Of a stretch of DNA of 64,000 nucleotides, positions 1 through 11,453 are shown in pieces (position 1 is the first letter of the stretch; each line of letters starts with the position of its first letter). The notes beneath the pieces are model-generated. The model saw only the letters and a list, made by a program, of their open reading frames with translations. It did no database searches and was not told the DNA's origin. Made by a program: the position numbers and the translations under genes. The DNA is from Canna indica (taxonomy: Eukaryota > Streptophyta > Magnoliopsida > Zingiberales > Cannaceae), in NCBI GenBank assembly GCA_034359265.1, contig CP136892.1, positions 86,606,001-86,670,000 of the forward strand, read 5' to 3'.

Positions 1-289
1 CCCTCGCTTGTTCAAGCAAAGAGAACGACTATCCAAAAGAGCTTGTAAGTACTACTCAAATGCTTCGTATGTTGTAGCTTATTTTTTTTGCAAATCACCG
101 ATATCCTTATCCTAGTGTCCTTGCATACCCCATAACTCTTCAAAGTTCAATAAGCCGCGAGATATTTTCACCGGGTGGCTCAAAGACTTGTGGATTATGA
201 GCAAATCAACACTCAACTCAACACTCTATGTCCCTATGTCGCCCCCGCACAATTTAAGAATTAACATTTAGGTACTAAAACCACGTACT
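1..289. other. Intergenic, nothing recognised
   Basis: AT-rich spacer at the left edge. I see no coding exon, RNA gene or clear repeat. Confidence 0.4.
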
Positions 290-319
290 ACACTAGTAAT
301 ATGTTATCTAATTCAAACA

Positions 320-640
320 TATACTAGGACATTTATTTCGATTGTGATATGTTGTCTAATTTTCGTCAACAATCTGTTAAACCGATGACGTGGGCTGACA
401 TGTAATAAAATAATATTTTTTAATACTAAAATTTTATAAAATAAAAATTAGGTGTCTCTCTCTCATAACACAGTTTTCGATTTATAAAATTTTAATATTT
501 GAAACAAATACTTTCTTATTACATGTCAGCATATGCCACATCATTAGTTTAACATAATATCAACGAAAATTAGACGATATGTCACAATTGAAACAAATAT
601 TGTAATATATGTTTCAATTGAGAAATACAGAAGTATAAGT
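320..640. mobile_element. Fold-back (MITE-like) element
   Basis: Two long inverted arms face each other. The left arm at about 347-440 (GATATGTTGTCTAATTTTCG, later CTGACATGTAATAA and ACTAAAATTTTATAAA) matches the reverse complement of about 478-590, with a short AT-rich centre near 450-475. There is no coding capacity. The arrangement is that of a non-autonomous DNA transposon. The outer ends and target duplication could not be fixed, so the superfamily is unassigned. Confidence 0.6.
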
Positions 641-650
641 CACAAATAAG

Positions 651-1115
651 AAAAAACCCAAAGTACATGCTCTCGCTATCCTGATTTTCGTTGTCACCTC
701 AACGCATAATTTGTTTGTTTTAGCTTTTAAAAGGACGTTGTAAATTCAAATCAAATTTGGCAGCGCACCTGCCCACGCCCCACGACATCACCTCCAATGC
801 TAAAGAAAATCGGAACCCACCATATGCAAAGGCAGTTCCTATGCGACGTCCCGAATATCATGCTCTACGTTGCTAGCTCCTCCTTCCCATGGAGCGTGGA
901 TGCCACACGTGTGACTTCTCTAGTTATCCCTCACGTCCATACTTACCCACCCTGCCTATATATATATATCATGAAGTCGAGGTGATGTGGGCTTTCATGT
1001 GTTCTGGTTCGGCGTTGCTCCAACGGGGGAACATGCAAAGACACTCAAACGCTCAAGCAAGAAAGAATCGTAGACGATGGGTGTAGAATTGGAATCGGGA
1101 GTATACCTGTTGTGT
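651..1115. other. Intergenic, no supported gene
   Basis: Two short open frames overlap here but lack codon bias, domains or splice partners. A short TATATATATA run lies near 957-968. Nothing else is recognisable. Confidence 0.35.
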
Positions 1116-1315
1116 GTCGTGTTCATTTATAGTGCAGGTCAGAGATGTCTCGGGTGATGATGTCTCCTTGAATCTCGAGGGGATATGCCCGAAAGGGATC
1201 GAGGTCTATACCGGAGATGTCGGGACTCATTACTACCGAATATATGGTAATTAATGAAAGGATGTGAGTGTCTTTATATGGCCGGGGTGGAGCCCCTAGG
1301 CTAGTGCGTAATTAG

Positions 1316-1347
<32 letters not shown>
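1316..1347 (+). repeat. Poly-C tract (32 nt)
   Basis: Uninterrupted run of C. Such tracts are rare in plant DNA and prone to length errors in sequencing. Confidence 0.95.
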
Positions 1348-1349
<2 letters not shown>

Positions 1350-2547
1350 GATTGGTCAGATTCCGAGAAGTTGGTGCCGAGCTCTAGTAGTGTACAAACT
1401 TATGTATGTCTGTTGAGCTCTCCATCTATGTCGAGCCTCTAACATCGGGCCAATATATAAGTGTTTGTTGTGCCCCTCCTTAGACTGATTGTTGGAGTAG
1501 GAGATCTCGGCGTGCGTCGATTTCGTCCCCCAGTAAATCTTCGATTTATATGATAAATGTGGAGATTGCGGGGGTGAAAGGGGTGTCATTTTGCGTGCCT
1601 ACAGCCTATCAACATGTGCCCAATCTTTAATTTTGAGAGGATGGTAATTATGGCATGGAGACTCAGCTGTTTGTTTCCAAGGCACTTGAGTAATCTATCG
1701 TTGGTTGACAGGCCTGACTCCGTTAGCAGGTTTGACGATTGGTCGTTAGATGGGGAAGTTCTCCCGTCTCTTTAAAATCCCACTGCCTATTCTTTTTCTT
1801 GCGTCCATGAGCTCTGGCATGGAGTGAGAAGTGCTATGAGTTTACACCCCTTCGAGAGTCATCCTTCGGCTAGCAACAAGTGAAATCCCTCATTGTTGTG
1901 AGTTCGCACCTCAGGGCTTGTGAGGAGCATGAAGGGAGGTCCGTTGGGAGCGGCCAAGAGAACTCTGTGGGGACCAACAACCAGACCGCGATCGATTTGC
2001 ACTGTGGGGCTTTACGTAGCGGATGTCGATATGGCCTCGAGTTTTGAGGAGAGTGCACGTGTGTTTGCCTTGTTCCTGGGAGTTCTGCTCCATTTTGGCG
2101 ATTGTGTCGACGTCCTCTTGTCCTTCCTTACTTTAGCTTCCCCCATTTTGTCAACAACAATTCTTGGTCTTCTTAGACTAGGTTTGACAATGTTAGGACT
2201 TAGGGAGAGAATGTAGTCCAACTTATCGGGCTCCCCCGCTCTTAGTAATGTCAAAGGTGATAGGAGCGTCATGGATAGTGTTGCAGCGATGAAGTGTTTA
2301 ATTTTCCTCTAGGTGTTCCTTGTTGTAGACTTCCCTTTTTGTGGGTATGTGAATGTATGTCTATCATTCGCAGGTTTTATGAATATATGCATACTCTTTT
2401 TTGTGATGTTTTTGTCTCGTGGCTTTGCACACTTCTTTTGGCTTGTTTGAGCCCAAGTGTTGGATGATGTTGATATTACATGATCGGCTGACTCCCTTGG
2501 AGTCAGGTGTGGCATATAAAGTCATTTTGTCTGAGCCTGACATTGTC

Positions 2548-2570
2548 GGGGGGGGGGGGGGGGGGGGGGG
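2548..2570 (+). repeat. Poly-G tract (23 nt)
   Basis: Uninterrupted run of G, 1.2 kb from the poly-C tract and complementary to it. It could form a G-quadruplex. Confidence 0.95.
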
Positions 2571-2754
2571 TTGGTGATCGTTGATCTTAGCTAGTTGGCA
2601 GTCGTCAAGGTTGCGGACGAACCTTTGGGCTAAGATTAGGTATCCGTCAAACATAGAATTAGGACTGAGGTTATCTGTTTGGTAGTTGTGGATCTTTTTC
2701 GAAGACGTTTGAGTTTGTAAGTGGAGGCACTGGGGCTGGGAATAATGGTGCAGG

Positions 2755-3015
2755 GGTCGAGGACCAGACTCGGTGTTAAATCGAACTCGCGAGGAGCGGA
2801 CTTCGGGTGGTTGATATTTTCAGTGGCACATAAGCGGGTGGTGGCGCTAAGGCCGAGGACCAGACTCAATGTTAAATCGAGCTCGTAAGGATCACGCTTC
2901 AAGTCGTTGATGTCTTCAAGGGCGCTGAGGTCGGGGGTGACGTCGAGGCTAAGGACAAAACTCGATATCAAACCGATCGAGCTCGCGAGGAGCACGTTTC
3001 AAGTCATTGATATTT
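2755..3015. repeat. Tandem repeat, about 3 units of ~95 bp
   Basis: The motif GACCAGACTC.GTGTTAAATCGA recurs at 2762 and 2858, and in diverged form (GGACAAAACTCGATATCAAA) at about 2953, giving a period of 95-96 bp. Each unit goes on with GAGCTCG.GAGGA, a TTCAAGTC.TTGAT stretch and a GTCGAGG-like end. All copies are diverged, so the array is old. Confidence 0.7.
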
Positions 3016-3880
3016 TCTTGATTGAGCTTTCAGATATATTAATAAATGGTGAGTGAAGTAATAAATGAGCTTCCAGCTATATGGTCGTCGATATCTTTTG
3101 GATTGGGCTTTCAGATATAACAATTAGTGAAGTAGTAAATGGGCTAAATTCTAGATTGGGCTTTCCGATATATTATCATTCTTTCCGCGGGACTTCTTTT
3201 ATTGTTCTTACCTTAATTATACCATCTCATTTTTGTATTTCCATCACCCTCACTGAATTCTTGTGACTATTTTTAAACGGATAAATTTATTTGATTGACG
3301 CAAACATGTATTTTTTCAAGGCAGAAAATAATATATACGAGCAATCAAACTCCTTCAAATACCACAAATTAACCTTGACATGACTGCGAAACAAGTTCGA
3401 CCGTAAATAATTAATTACGAGCGAGCAAATTCCTCCCGAAAGGATCATGAAATGGATTGATGTAAGATTCCTGCCATCATCGGATGGGTGATATATAGCT
3501 AGTTGATCAGATGAATGAAATGCAAATGTCCATCGCAACATATATACAAACAAACCCAAGTGAGAATTTTAAGGAGCAGTGAACATGATATATAGTCTGC
3601 AGAAAATAAGCGAAAACTTTGGAAGATAGAATTTTGTTAACCACACACTTATCCAATGGCCAAGAATTTCCTGCAACATTCAAGTGTCAGAGGACCAAGT
3701 ATTTTGGATGTCATTTCTCTTCTCCTCCCAATCACCATGAAATCAAATGATCATAATTACCATTTGTATCATAGAACATAGTCTAATATATAAAATTAAT
3801 GCATGTAGCTAGCTAGCACTCAATAGCAAGTTAAAAGAGAAGATATATAACCTAATAAATTTCTATTAAGGTGAGTAGAT
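3016..3880. other. Intergenic, AT-rich
   Basis: The phrase TTGGGCTTTC.GATATA recurs at about 3104, 3154 and, in diverged form, near 3024, so the ~95-bp array may fade into this region. No gene is supported. The stretch leads into the promoter of the first RbcS copy. Confidence 0.4.
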
Positions 3881-3989
3881 ATGCGGCATGGCCGCATGGC
3901 TGATGTTTGTAGTCATCCAAAAGAGCGGCTAATACGTACAGAACCGAAGAAAGCCGACAAAAGTAGAGCGAGGGGCCATCACTCGTTCA

Positions 3990-4210
3990 TCACCCTCTTC
4001 CAGATAAGGCGAATCATTCCGGCCACAACGATGCACAATGGATGTCATCCACTCCCACTCCCACCCGCCTCATATGTGGTGTTCACAGTGTGCATGTCAT
4101 CTGTCAAAAACCGACGAACCAGATCGGCCACACTGTCCGGCTCTTTAGATCTCAGCCAATGAATCAAAAATATCAAGGCGGAGAACACGGTTTTGCCTTA
4201 TATATACCTC
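3990..4210 (+). promoter_or_regulatory. RbcS copy 1 promoter (I-box, CCAAT, TATA)
   Basis: An intact I-box core GATAAGG lies at 4003-4009, a CCAAT motif at about 4156, and a TATATATAC TATA box at about 4200-4208, roughly 100 bp before the start codon. I-box plus TATA is the classic light-responsive RbcS arrangement. The position that holds a G-box in copy 2 reads GGCCACAACG here, so the CACGTG core is missing. Confidence 0.75.
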
Positions 4211-4307
4211 CGCTGTCGCAGCGATGAAGCCTCACGGCGAGAAGTCCTTCTTCTTCTGTATACTAGCTAGCTAGCTACCAGTACTATACTCCAGGCGAGC
4301 GCGCCCA

Positions 4308-5008
4308 ATGGCTTCCACCATGATGGTCTCCTCCGCGGCCAACGTCGCCCGGGCTTCCCCGGCTCAATCCAACATGGTGGCGCCCTTCTCCGGGCTCAAG
4401 TCCACCTCCGCTTTCCCCTGCACCAGGAAGGCCAACGCCGACTTCTCCAGCCTCCCCAGCAACGGCGGCCGCGTTCAGTGCATGAAGGTAATGAATCCAT
4501 CTCGCTAATTAATTAAGAATGCATAAGATAGATAAATTAATTGTGGTTAATGTTATGCAGGTGTGGCCAATTGAGGGACTGAAGAAGTTCGAGACCCTGT
4601 CCTACCTCCCACCACTTACTGACGAGCAGCTGCTGAAGCAGATCGACTACCTTCTCCGAAGCAAATGGATTCCCTGCTTAGAGTTCAGCAAAGTAATAAT
4701 GTGTTTATATATATATATATATAGATTAAACGAAGAGCTAGTAGATATATAACTTGGAATTAACACATGGATGCATGCAGGAGGGATTCGTGTGGCGTGA
4801 GCACCACCACTCGCCGGGATACTACGACGGGCGGTACTGGACCATGTGGAAGCTGCCCATGTTCGGGTGCACCGACGCGGTTCAGGTGGCGAAGGAGTTG
4901 GAGGAGTGCAAGAAGGAGTACCCGGACGCCTTCATCCGGATCATCGGCTTCGACAACAACCGCCAAGTGCAGTGCATCAGTTTCATCGCCTACAAGCCCA
5001 CGCCCTAA
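4308..5008 (+). CDS. RbcS: Rubisco small subunit, copy 1
   Basis: Nuclear gene for the ribulose-1,5-bisphosphate carboxylase/oxygenase small subunit, imported into the chloroplast stroma to assemble with the large subunit. Three exons join in frame: 4308-4487, 4561-4692 and 4781-5008, all with GT-AG introns, giving 179 aa. Residues 1-58 are a Ser/Ala-rich transit peptide ending GGRVQC; the mature protein begins MKVWP. Family signatures are [32 protein letters not shown] and [19 protein letters not shown]. Introns are short (73 and 88 nt), the second with a TA repeat. The protein differs from copies 2 and 3 only at residue 4 (Thr instead of Ser). The 5' leader and intron 1 match copy 3, while the 3' UTR matches copy 2. 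It is convergent with the MTP gene, with 435 bp between the stop codons. Confidence 0.97.
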
Positions 5009-5443
5009 TTTTCTTTCTCTCCTAAAATAAATAATAAAAGTATATATATATATAAATATGAACCAGCAGCAGATGATGGCGATTAATTGTCCGATCCTAT
5101 TTTGCGGCCGGCTCTCTTTGATTTGCTTTGCAAGTTGTTCGTTCGTTCTGATTCTTGCTATATGTGCAACAAATGAGAATGTACGTTCATGTTTTGTATG
5201 GTGAAGAACTTTATAACGTTTAATTATGTTATGTTTTTATTTATGGTTGATCGGTCCGACATAGTAGTTGATGAAGAGGCAATTTGACATTTACTTTAAA
5301 GCTATTTAATTTATCTAGCAAATAATCCTCTGTTGCGTAAATTATTTCACAAATCTGAAAAAAGAACAAGCTCGTACGTACAAAGTAAACCATTGATTAC
5401 ACGGGAGTACTTCGGCAAAACATAAATGCCCTGTTAATAATAC
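5009..5443. other. Convergent 3' region between RbcS copy 1 and MTP
   Basis: Holds the 3' UTRs of both genes. The first ~200 bp is nearly identical to the 3' region of RbcS copy 2, including a TATATATATA run and a GCGGCCGGCTCTCTTTGATT stretch. Confidence 0.7.
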
Positions 5444-8400
5444 TTAAACCTTAGACGAGGACTTGTGTTCTGGCCTATGAGTAAACTCGAAATCTACATG
5501 CACAAAAGCACGCTCAACTTCTGGAAGAAGCTCGAGCTTTTCTTGAAGTGTCTCGCCAATATCATGTGCTTGGCTCAGAGGCATGTCTGCAGGCAAAACT
5601 ATATCCACTTCTGCAAAATATTGAGAGCCAAACGTGTACGCTCGAACTGTGTCAATGTGCTTTATATCTTGGTGATGGTTCCATACAAGGTAGGTCAACT
5701 TAGCCAAAAACTCTGGTGGAGCTGTTCTCCCTATTAATAACAGGACATTCTCAAGAACAGTCTTGGCCCAGGTGCTGATGGTATACAGAGCAATCTGCGT
5801 ATATTAGAGATTCATGTTTTATACTGCTTGGTTGTGTCTTTCTCAGAAGAATATGTAATATGAGACTTACCAATATGGCACCAACAGGATCCATCCACCA
5901 ATAGAATCTAACTGCAAGCAAAGATGTCACCAGACCAATGGAATTAGTGATGACATCGAAAAAATGATCTTGTGCATAAGCTCGCACTATTTCGTTCTTG
6001 AAGCTACGACAATAAAGCATGAGGAAGAATTTGACTACTGTGACTGAAGCCATGCTACCAACCATCCATAACTCTTTCTCATGATCAAAAGTAGGGTGTT
6101 CCTGAAACATTTAATTTTGAGAATATAAGAAACATAAACAACGATATGATATCTTAAAAGGAACATAATTAGTTAGAGATATCATATTTTTTTAAAAAGA
6201 ACAAACCTTGGTGATAAGTTGTCTGCTGGACTCTAACAGTATTTGCAAACCAAGAGTGCCCATCACAGAAGCAAAAACTATAATACCCTGCATTATAAGA
6301 ATAACATGTTTAGTACGACAAGTGGGGAACTGATAAGAATTTTAACACAGTATTGGTGTGAAAAAATACTTCATGGAAAGAGTCATATAACTAGTGAGTG
6401 ACTTTATGTTTAAATTTTAATGTCAATATGTCATTCAGAAGTTACTGCAGACTCTCCTCTAAAAAAAGTAACTTATTGCAGATTCAAAATTGAGATAAAA
6501 TCTCTGTTTTGACTAAAGACATATTTTTCTTCGAAATATTCAATTTGGAGAATTTTTGAAGACCAAGAAATTGACGAGCTTATCTGGTATGTTTCTCTTG
6601 AACTAATGTATGACACAGGAAAATAAATTCTTGCAGTATCAAGTGAAAGAAGAATCATAATATATTATTCACGCAAACCATCCTGAAAAATTTATACATC
6701 CAATAAATGAAGCAAAGATAAATAGAAAATCCAAAGAGATAGAGTGGACTTACCACAGGTTGCATTCGGTTCTTCCCAATAGGATAACTATATTGATTAG
6801 GACTTCTCATAGCATATGATGTAAACCAAAGAATCATTCCTGAAAGAAGATCTAGCAATGAATCTAGAGCCGAAGCAATCACGGCCATTGATCTGCTCTC
6901 AACAGATGCTACTACTTTTGATGCAAAAAGAAACAAGTTAACAATATTTGAAACGTTGATTGCAATCCTTTCACTTCTTGCCATGTCTTTTAGCTCTTCC
7001 TGAGAAGATGAAAAAGAAGAATCATATGTCACTTATACGTATCAGCATGAACTTTTATAATAGCAGACACTCAGCACTAATAAGTAATTTCTTTCTTCTT
7101 TGTTTCTTTTTCTTTTCTTGCAAACTTGACCAAACAATCAAGTTTTCTTTTTAGTACATGTTTAATTAACTGCAATACAGAACAGTTTTTCTTTTTAGTT
7201 AATCATATATTTTTTTCTAAAAAAACTTTTAGTTACTCATAATGAATGATTATTAATGTTACATAAATGAGTGTACAAGTATCAAACGAATGATAATTAT
7301 TTGTTACACAAAGTGGTAGATAATTAAGGTAAAAAGTCGGTCAGTATGGAACTTGATTTTTGTCACTAACATTTGAGGTCAAAACTCTTACTAGATATGT
7401 TACTATTAGAGCATGTAGTGACAACTAATCTAGTCACTTATCACTAAATATAAAAATAGATACAACCTTGTCACTTTTTATTTCTTTGAGAAGTAGGAGA
7501 ATTGCACCCTCATGGAGAGCAGTCACCATGATCATTAATCATATATAAACAGAATTGTACAATGTGAAAGAAAGTGAGAACAGCAACATATACAGCATAT
7601 AAAATGATGAGAAGTGACTGACTTATTTTTTTTCCTTGACATAGATGGCATTTTATTAGTAACAATCTGGAGGAAAAGAAAAGCTTTTCTGTCAAGGATA
7701 TCTAGGTAAAAGAAGACCTATGTGGAACCAAATTGTATAAATGATATGAAAAGAAGCTGTGACCAGAACAGAAGGTAAATGAAAAACCTGGGTAGGAGCT
7801 CCTGCTAAATAACCTAATTTTGACATTCTTTCCATCTCGCTGAATCCTTCAAGAAGCTTCCCTTGTTTCTTGTAGTACTTTGCAATCCTACTTTCTTTAC
7901 CTTCAAAAACAGAGGAGTGCAATTAACATATCATGAATAATAGTAACGCAGATAGAATTAAAAAATAGCATTTAATATTCTATTGTCTTGTAATCTAAAA
8001 AGTTTGATCTTCAATCAGAAACAACTTTAAATAAGTAAAAAACATATTCCAAATCACTTACAATTTTGCATCCTGTGTTGATTCATATATCATTAGAACC
8101 AACATGCAATCCTAAACAGCATCTAATTTCCTTTTAGCTCTTGTTGGGTTCATTTTACAAACATGTTATTAAAATTAAAATATATTCTAATTAACACACC
8201 ACTAATTTGTATTTAGTCTTTGCAGTTTTGCTTATTTCTAATAACACTGTAGGAAGGTGGATGATAGTTGTAATGGCTTCCCCTGTTTTGTTACATTGAC
8301 TGACTATAAGCAATTTTCTAGAGAGAGAAAATATTTTGTTTACTATTTTACATACATACATATAAATTTGATGAATCTATTTAATATAAAAAATGTGTCG

Positions 8401-8898
8401 GGTAGAACTAAAGCAGTAAAACATCCATCTACTAATTTCTTATTGTTCCATAATAAAGTTTGGTGGGATCAATATCCCTTCCTACAAAAGTAGATCAGCT
8501 GATGAGCTTTGAAAATGATAGTCTCGAATAGATCGATCTGTATTCAATAAATAGAAAGAATGAAGTACAAGAAATAGCATCTAAAAAGAGTACATGATTT
8601 TAGGATTCCTCCTAAATAACCAAGAAGGGGAAAAGAAATCAGCCACATTCCCCCACCAACACATCTAAAAAACAAGTTGAGCATGAAAACTAATGGATTT
8701 TGCTATCAGGCATGTACACATACCACGGAGTCTCCGCCACACTCTTGAGACGAGCGGCGGTTCCTCGGGCGCCTCCGGCACGGAGAAATCGTTTACGTTA
8801 AGCCTCCAACTGGGTACCGCCGTCTGGCTCTGCTCCCTCGAGGGAGACAAGAGCTCGGCGCGATAGTCCATGGACTCGCTCCGTCGTTCCGGCGCCAT
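5444..8898 (-). CDS. MTP10: Metal tolerance protein, Mn-type CDF transporter (MTP9/10-like)
   Basis: Cation diffusion facilitator that moves Mn2+ out of the cytosol in exchange for protons. Six exons on the - strand join in frame: 8724-8898, 7788-7900, 6754-6999, 6207-6287, 5871-6101 and 5444-5794, all GT-AG, giving 398 aa (family about 390-430). The Mn-CDF DxxxD signatures are both present: DSLLD in transmembrane helix 2 (exon 3) and DHFFD in helix 5 (exon 5). The cytosolic C-terminal domain has [31 protein letters not shown] and [16 protein letters not shown]. Residues such as [19 protein letters not shown] and [10 protein letters not shown] favour MTP9/MTP10 over MTP11. I chose the start at 8898 ([10 protein letters not shown]) because family members begin close before the YR.ELLS motif; an in-frame ATG at 8958 is possible. 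Whether it is MTP9 or MTP10 cannot be settled here. Confidence 0.93.
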
Positions 8899-9760
8899 GA
8901 CGACGTACGGAGAGGAAGAACCGGACGACGTATCGCAATGCGATCGGAAGAACGGCAAGAGCTGATGAGAGGAGCGTTTCGGCAGAGCAAAGTTTTGAGT
9001 TCAACGGCGAGAGGAAGACGAGGTCTAATGTCAACTAGGGCGGGGATACAAGAAGGGCGGCATCAACGCCTCCGTCCCAAGTAATTAGGGGGTGGAGCGA
9101 GCGAGAGAGGGAGGCGTGGAGAGGTTCAATTTGACGGGGGAGTGACACGACATGGCGTCAGTTGATCACGATCCATGAGCGTGTCCCGAGAAATTTGGTA
9201 CGTGGCAGTTTGATTTTTCGACAAGTGTTTTTGAGGAGGTTTTTGGAACGACATATTCGAGCTTTTATGGAAATTTACATTTATGCCCTCGCACGTACTG
9301 TTATATCAACAACACATTACGATATAATTTAATGGTTTCGTATTGAGATCGATTAATTCTCTTTGTGATGAAAGTTATCGTGTAACGCAAAAATAAGGGA
9401 GGGATATCTATCAGCTAGTGAATAAAAATCATTGTGATTATGATTTGATCATTTCTTAATCAAATACGTCTTAAAATTATATCACATTCACGAAACACGT
9501 TTTTTTCTGGAACGTTGTCCGTTACAACAAAAGCATATCTCGTGAATGCTAAGATTCTATAATTCAATTAGAAGTGTTGTGCCTCGTTCGATGCATGACT
9601 CCAGCTTCTCGGATCATGTGAGTATTCGATGTTACTAATATCTATTATCAATTTATCATATATAATGTACTAATGTAGTGCCAACTCCAATTACTATTCC
9701 CATTTCCATCAATATTTTATTTCTCCTGATATAATATACAATAGCAAACAATACCGGAAC
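8899..9760. other. MTP upstream region and spacer
   Basis: 5' flank of the - strand MTP gene: GC-rich up to about 9130, AT-rich after that. No TATA box was confidently identified and no other gene is seen. Confidence 0.5.
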
Positions 9761-9833
9761 TCCGTTGTAGTCTAGTTGGTTAGGATACTCGGCTCTCACC
9801 CGAGAGACCCGGGTTCGAGTCCCGGCAACGGAA
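9761..9833 (+). tRNA. trnE-CUC: tRNA-Glu (anticodon CTC)
   Basis: A 73-nt cloverleaf. The acceptor stem TCCGTTG/CAACGGA closes perfectly with discriminator base A. The anticodon stem CTCGG/CCGAG flanks the loop CTCTCAC, placing anticodon CTC at 9795-9797. The T-arm is CCGGG-TTCGAGT-CCCGG with a canonical B box. There is no intron. A T run immediately downstream (9834-9840) is the RNA polymerase III terminator. It is a standard cytosolic plant tRNA decoding GAG. Confidence 0.97.
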
Positions 9834-9840
9834 TTTTTTT

Positions 9841-10440
9841 AAGCGATCACAAAACACGTTCATTTCCCTTAGAAAAAGTCAAAATGGTAAAATTGTCAAT
9901 AGATATCACTCATTCAAAACACAGTTAAAAATAAGATAATGACAAAATCATTCATAAATAAGTCACTCTCAGTAGCCACACAACAAATTTAATAACAGCT
10001 AGCCAAATAATGAATAGAATTCATGTACGGCATGGGTGGGATTGTAACATGACTGATGACTCCAATGAAATCTGGATAAGGTGTGCCATACATATCACAT
10101 ACTCCTTTGTCCAAGAACCAATCAAATTAGGCTATCCATTAACTCCTCTGCAACCATTTCTCTCGTTCGTTTTCACATATGCTTATCGTTGCAAATTAAT
10201 CATTAGGACTTGTAACCATTGAACCGCTTCAGTGTTTATCAAAGATTTTCACAGAATACAATAAGTAAAAGAAGCCGGCAGCTGAACGAGATCAGCGCCG
10301 GCAGCTGCATTATTTCACAGAGCTGCAAGGGGTGATTTCTTTACCGCTCATCAATTTTGACAAGGTTTCACAGAATACAATAAGTAAAAGAAGCCGACAA
10401 GAACAGGAAATCATTCCGAGCAAAGGGTCATCGTTCATTC
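9841..10440. other. Spacer with short repeats upstream of RbcS copy 2
   Basis: No supported gene. A ~28-bp phrase (TTTCACAGAATACAATAAGT then AAAAGAAGCCG) occurs at 10247 and again at 10366. Between the two, GCCGGCAGCTG is itself repeated within about 25 bp. Confidence 0.6.
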
Positions 10441-10444
10441 ACGT

Positions 10445-10670
10445 TCATCCAGGTAAGGTGATCAGACAATCCTGCCACGTGGCGCGCCGAGAGGCTCCCA
10501 ATATCTAAGGATGTCATCTGTTCCTTCATTCCCTCACGTATGGTGTTCACAATATGCATCAACCAACGTACAAGATTGGCCACACTGTACTACTTCCGTA
10601 GATCTCAGCCAATGGATCTAAAACATCTAAGGGAGGAGAGGGCTTTGCCTTGCCCTTATATATAGCTCTG
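10445..10670 (+). promoter_or_regulatory. RbcS copy 2 promoter (G-box, CCAAT, TATA)
   Basis: A perfect palindromic G-box GCCACGTGGC lies at 10474-10483, CCAAT at about 10610 and TATATATA at about 10658-10665. The position matching the I-box of copies 1 and 3 reads GGTAAGG (10452-10458), a one-base change from GATAAGG. Confidence 0.75.
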
Positions 10671-10759
10671 CTACTGCAGCCATGGAGCCTCACGGCGGCA
10701 AGTCTTTCTTCTTGCACTAGTATTATATCTAAGGCGAGCTAGTTTAAGGGGGGTATCAA

Positions 10760-11453
10760 ATGGCTTCCTCCATGATGGTCTCCTCCGCGGCCAACGTCGC
10801 CCGGGCTTCCCCGGCTCAATCCAACATGGTGGCGCCCTTCTCCGGGCTCAAGTCCACCTCCGCTTTCCCCTGCACCAGGAAGGCCAACGCTGACTTCTCC
10901 AGCCTCCCCAGCAACGGCGGCCGCGTCCAGTGCATGAAGGTAATGAATCCATCTCGCTAATTAATTAAGAATGTAAATTAATTGTGGTTAATGTTATGCA
11001 GGTGTGGCCAATTGAGGGACTGAAGAAGTTCGAGACCCTGTCCTACCTCCCACCACTTACTGACGAGCAGCTGCTGAAGCAGATCGACTACCTTCTCCGT
11101 AGCAAATGGATTCCCTGCTTAGAGTTCAGCAAAGTAATAATGTGTTTATATATATATATATATATATAGATTAAACGAAGAACTAGTAGATATATAACTT
11201 GGAATTAACACATGGATGCATGCAGGAGGGTTTCGTGTGGCGTGAGCACCACCACTCGCCGGGATACTACGACGGGCGGTACTGGACCATGTGGAAGCTG
11301 CCCATGTTCGGGTGCACCGACGCGGTTCAGGTGGCGAAGGAGTTGGAGGAGTGCAAGAAGGAGTACCCGGACGCCTTCATCCGGATCATCGGCTTCGACA
11401 ACAACCGCCAAGTGCAGTGCATCAGTTTCATCGCCTACAAGCCCACGCCCTAA
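10760..11453 (+). CDS. RbcS: Rubisco small subunit, copy 2
   Basis: Second tandem gene for the Calvin-cycle Rubisco small subunit, 179 aa with plastid transit peptide. Exons 10760-10939, 11002-11133 and 11226-11453 join in frame with GT-AG introns. The protein is identical to copy 3. Intron 1 is 62 nt rather than 73 because an 11-nt stretch (around GCATAAGATAGA) is missing. The 5' leader and promoter have diverged from copies 1 and 3, but the 3' UTR is nearly identical to that of copy 1. Silent differences include GCT for GCC in exon 1 and CGT at the Arg before SKW in exon 2. It is likely light regulated through the G-box upstream. Confidence 0.97.

Larger units (their letters stand above)
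1116..2750. repeat. Degenerate repeat-derived block with homopolymer tracts
   Basis: This block is richer in GC than its surroundings and has several overlapping open frames on both strands, none with a recognisable domain. It contains a 32-nt C run and a 23-nt G run. The composition suggests an old, decayed transposable element, but no terminal repeats or reverse transcriptase motifs were found, so the class is unknown. Confidence 0.35.

Noticed and set aside
4760..5030. Frames antisense to, or shifted from, RbcS exon 3 (and the equal frames in copies 2 and 3)
   Set aside because: Shadow frames of a GC-rich conserved exon; the true frame carries the RbcS signatures.
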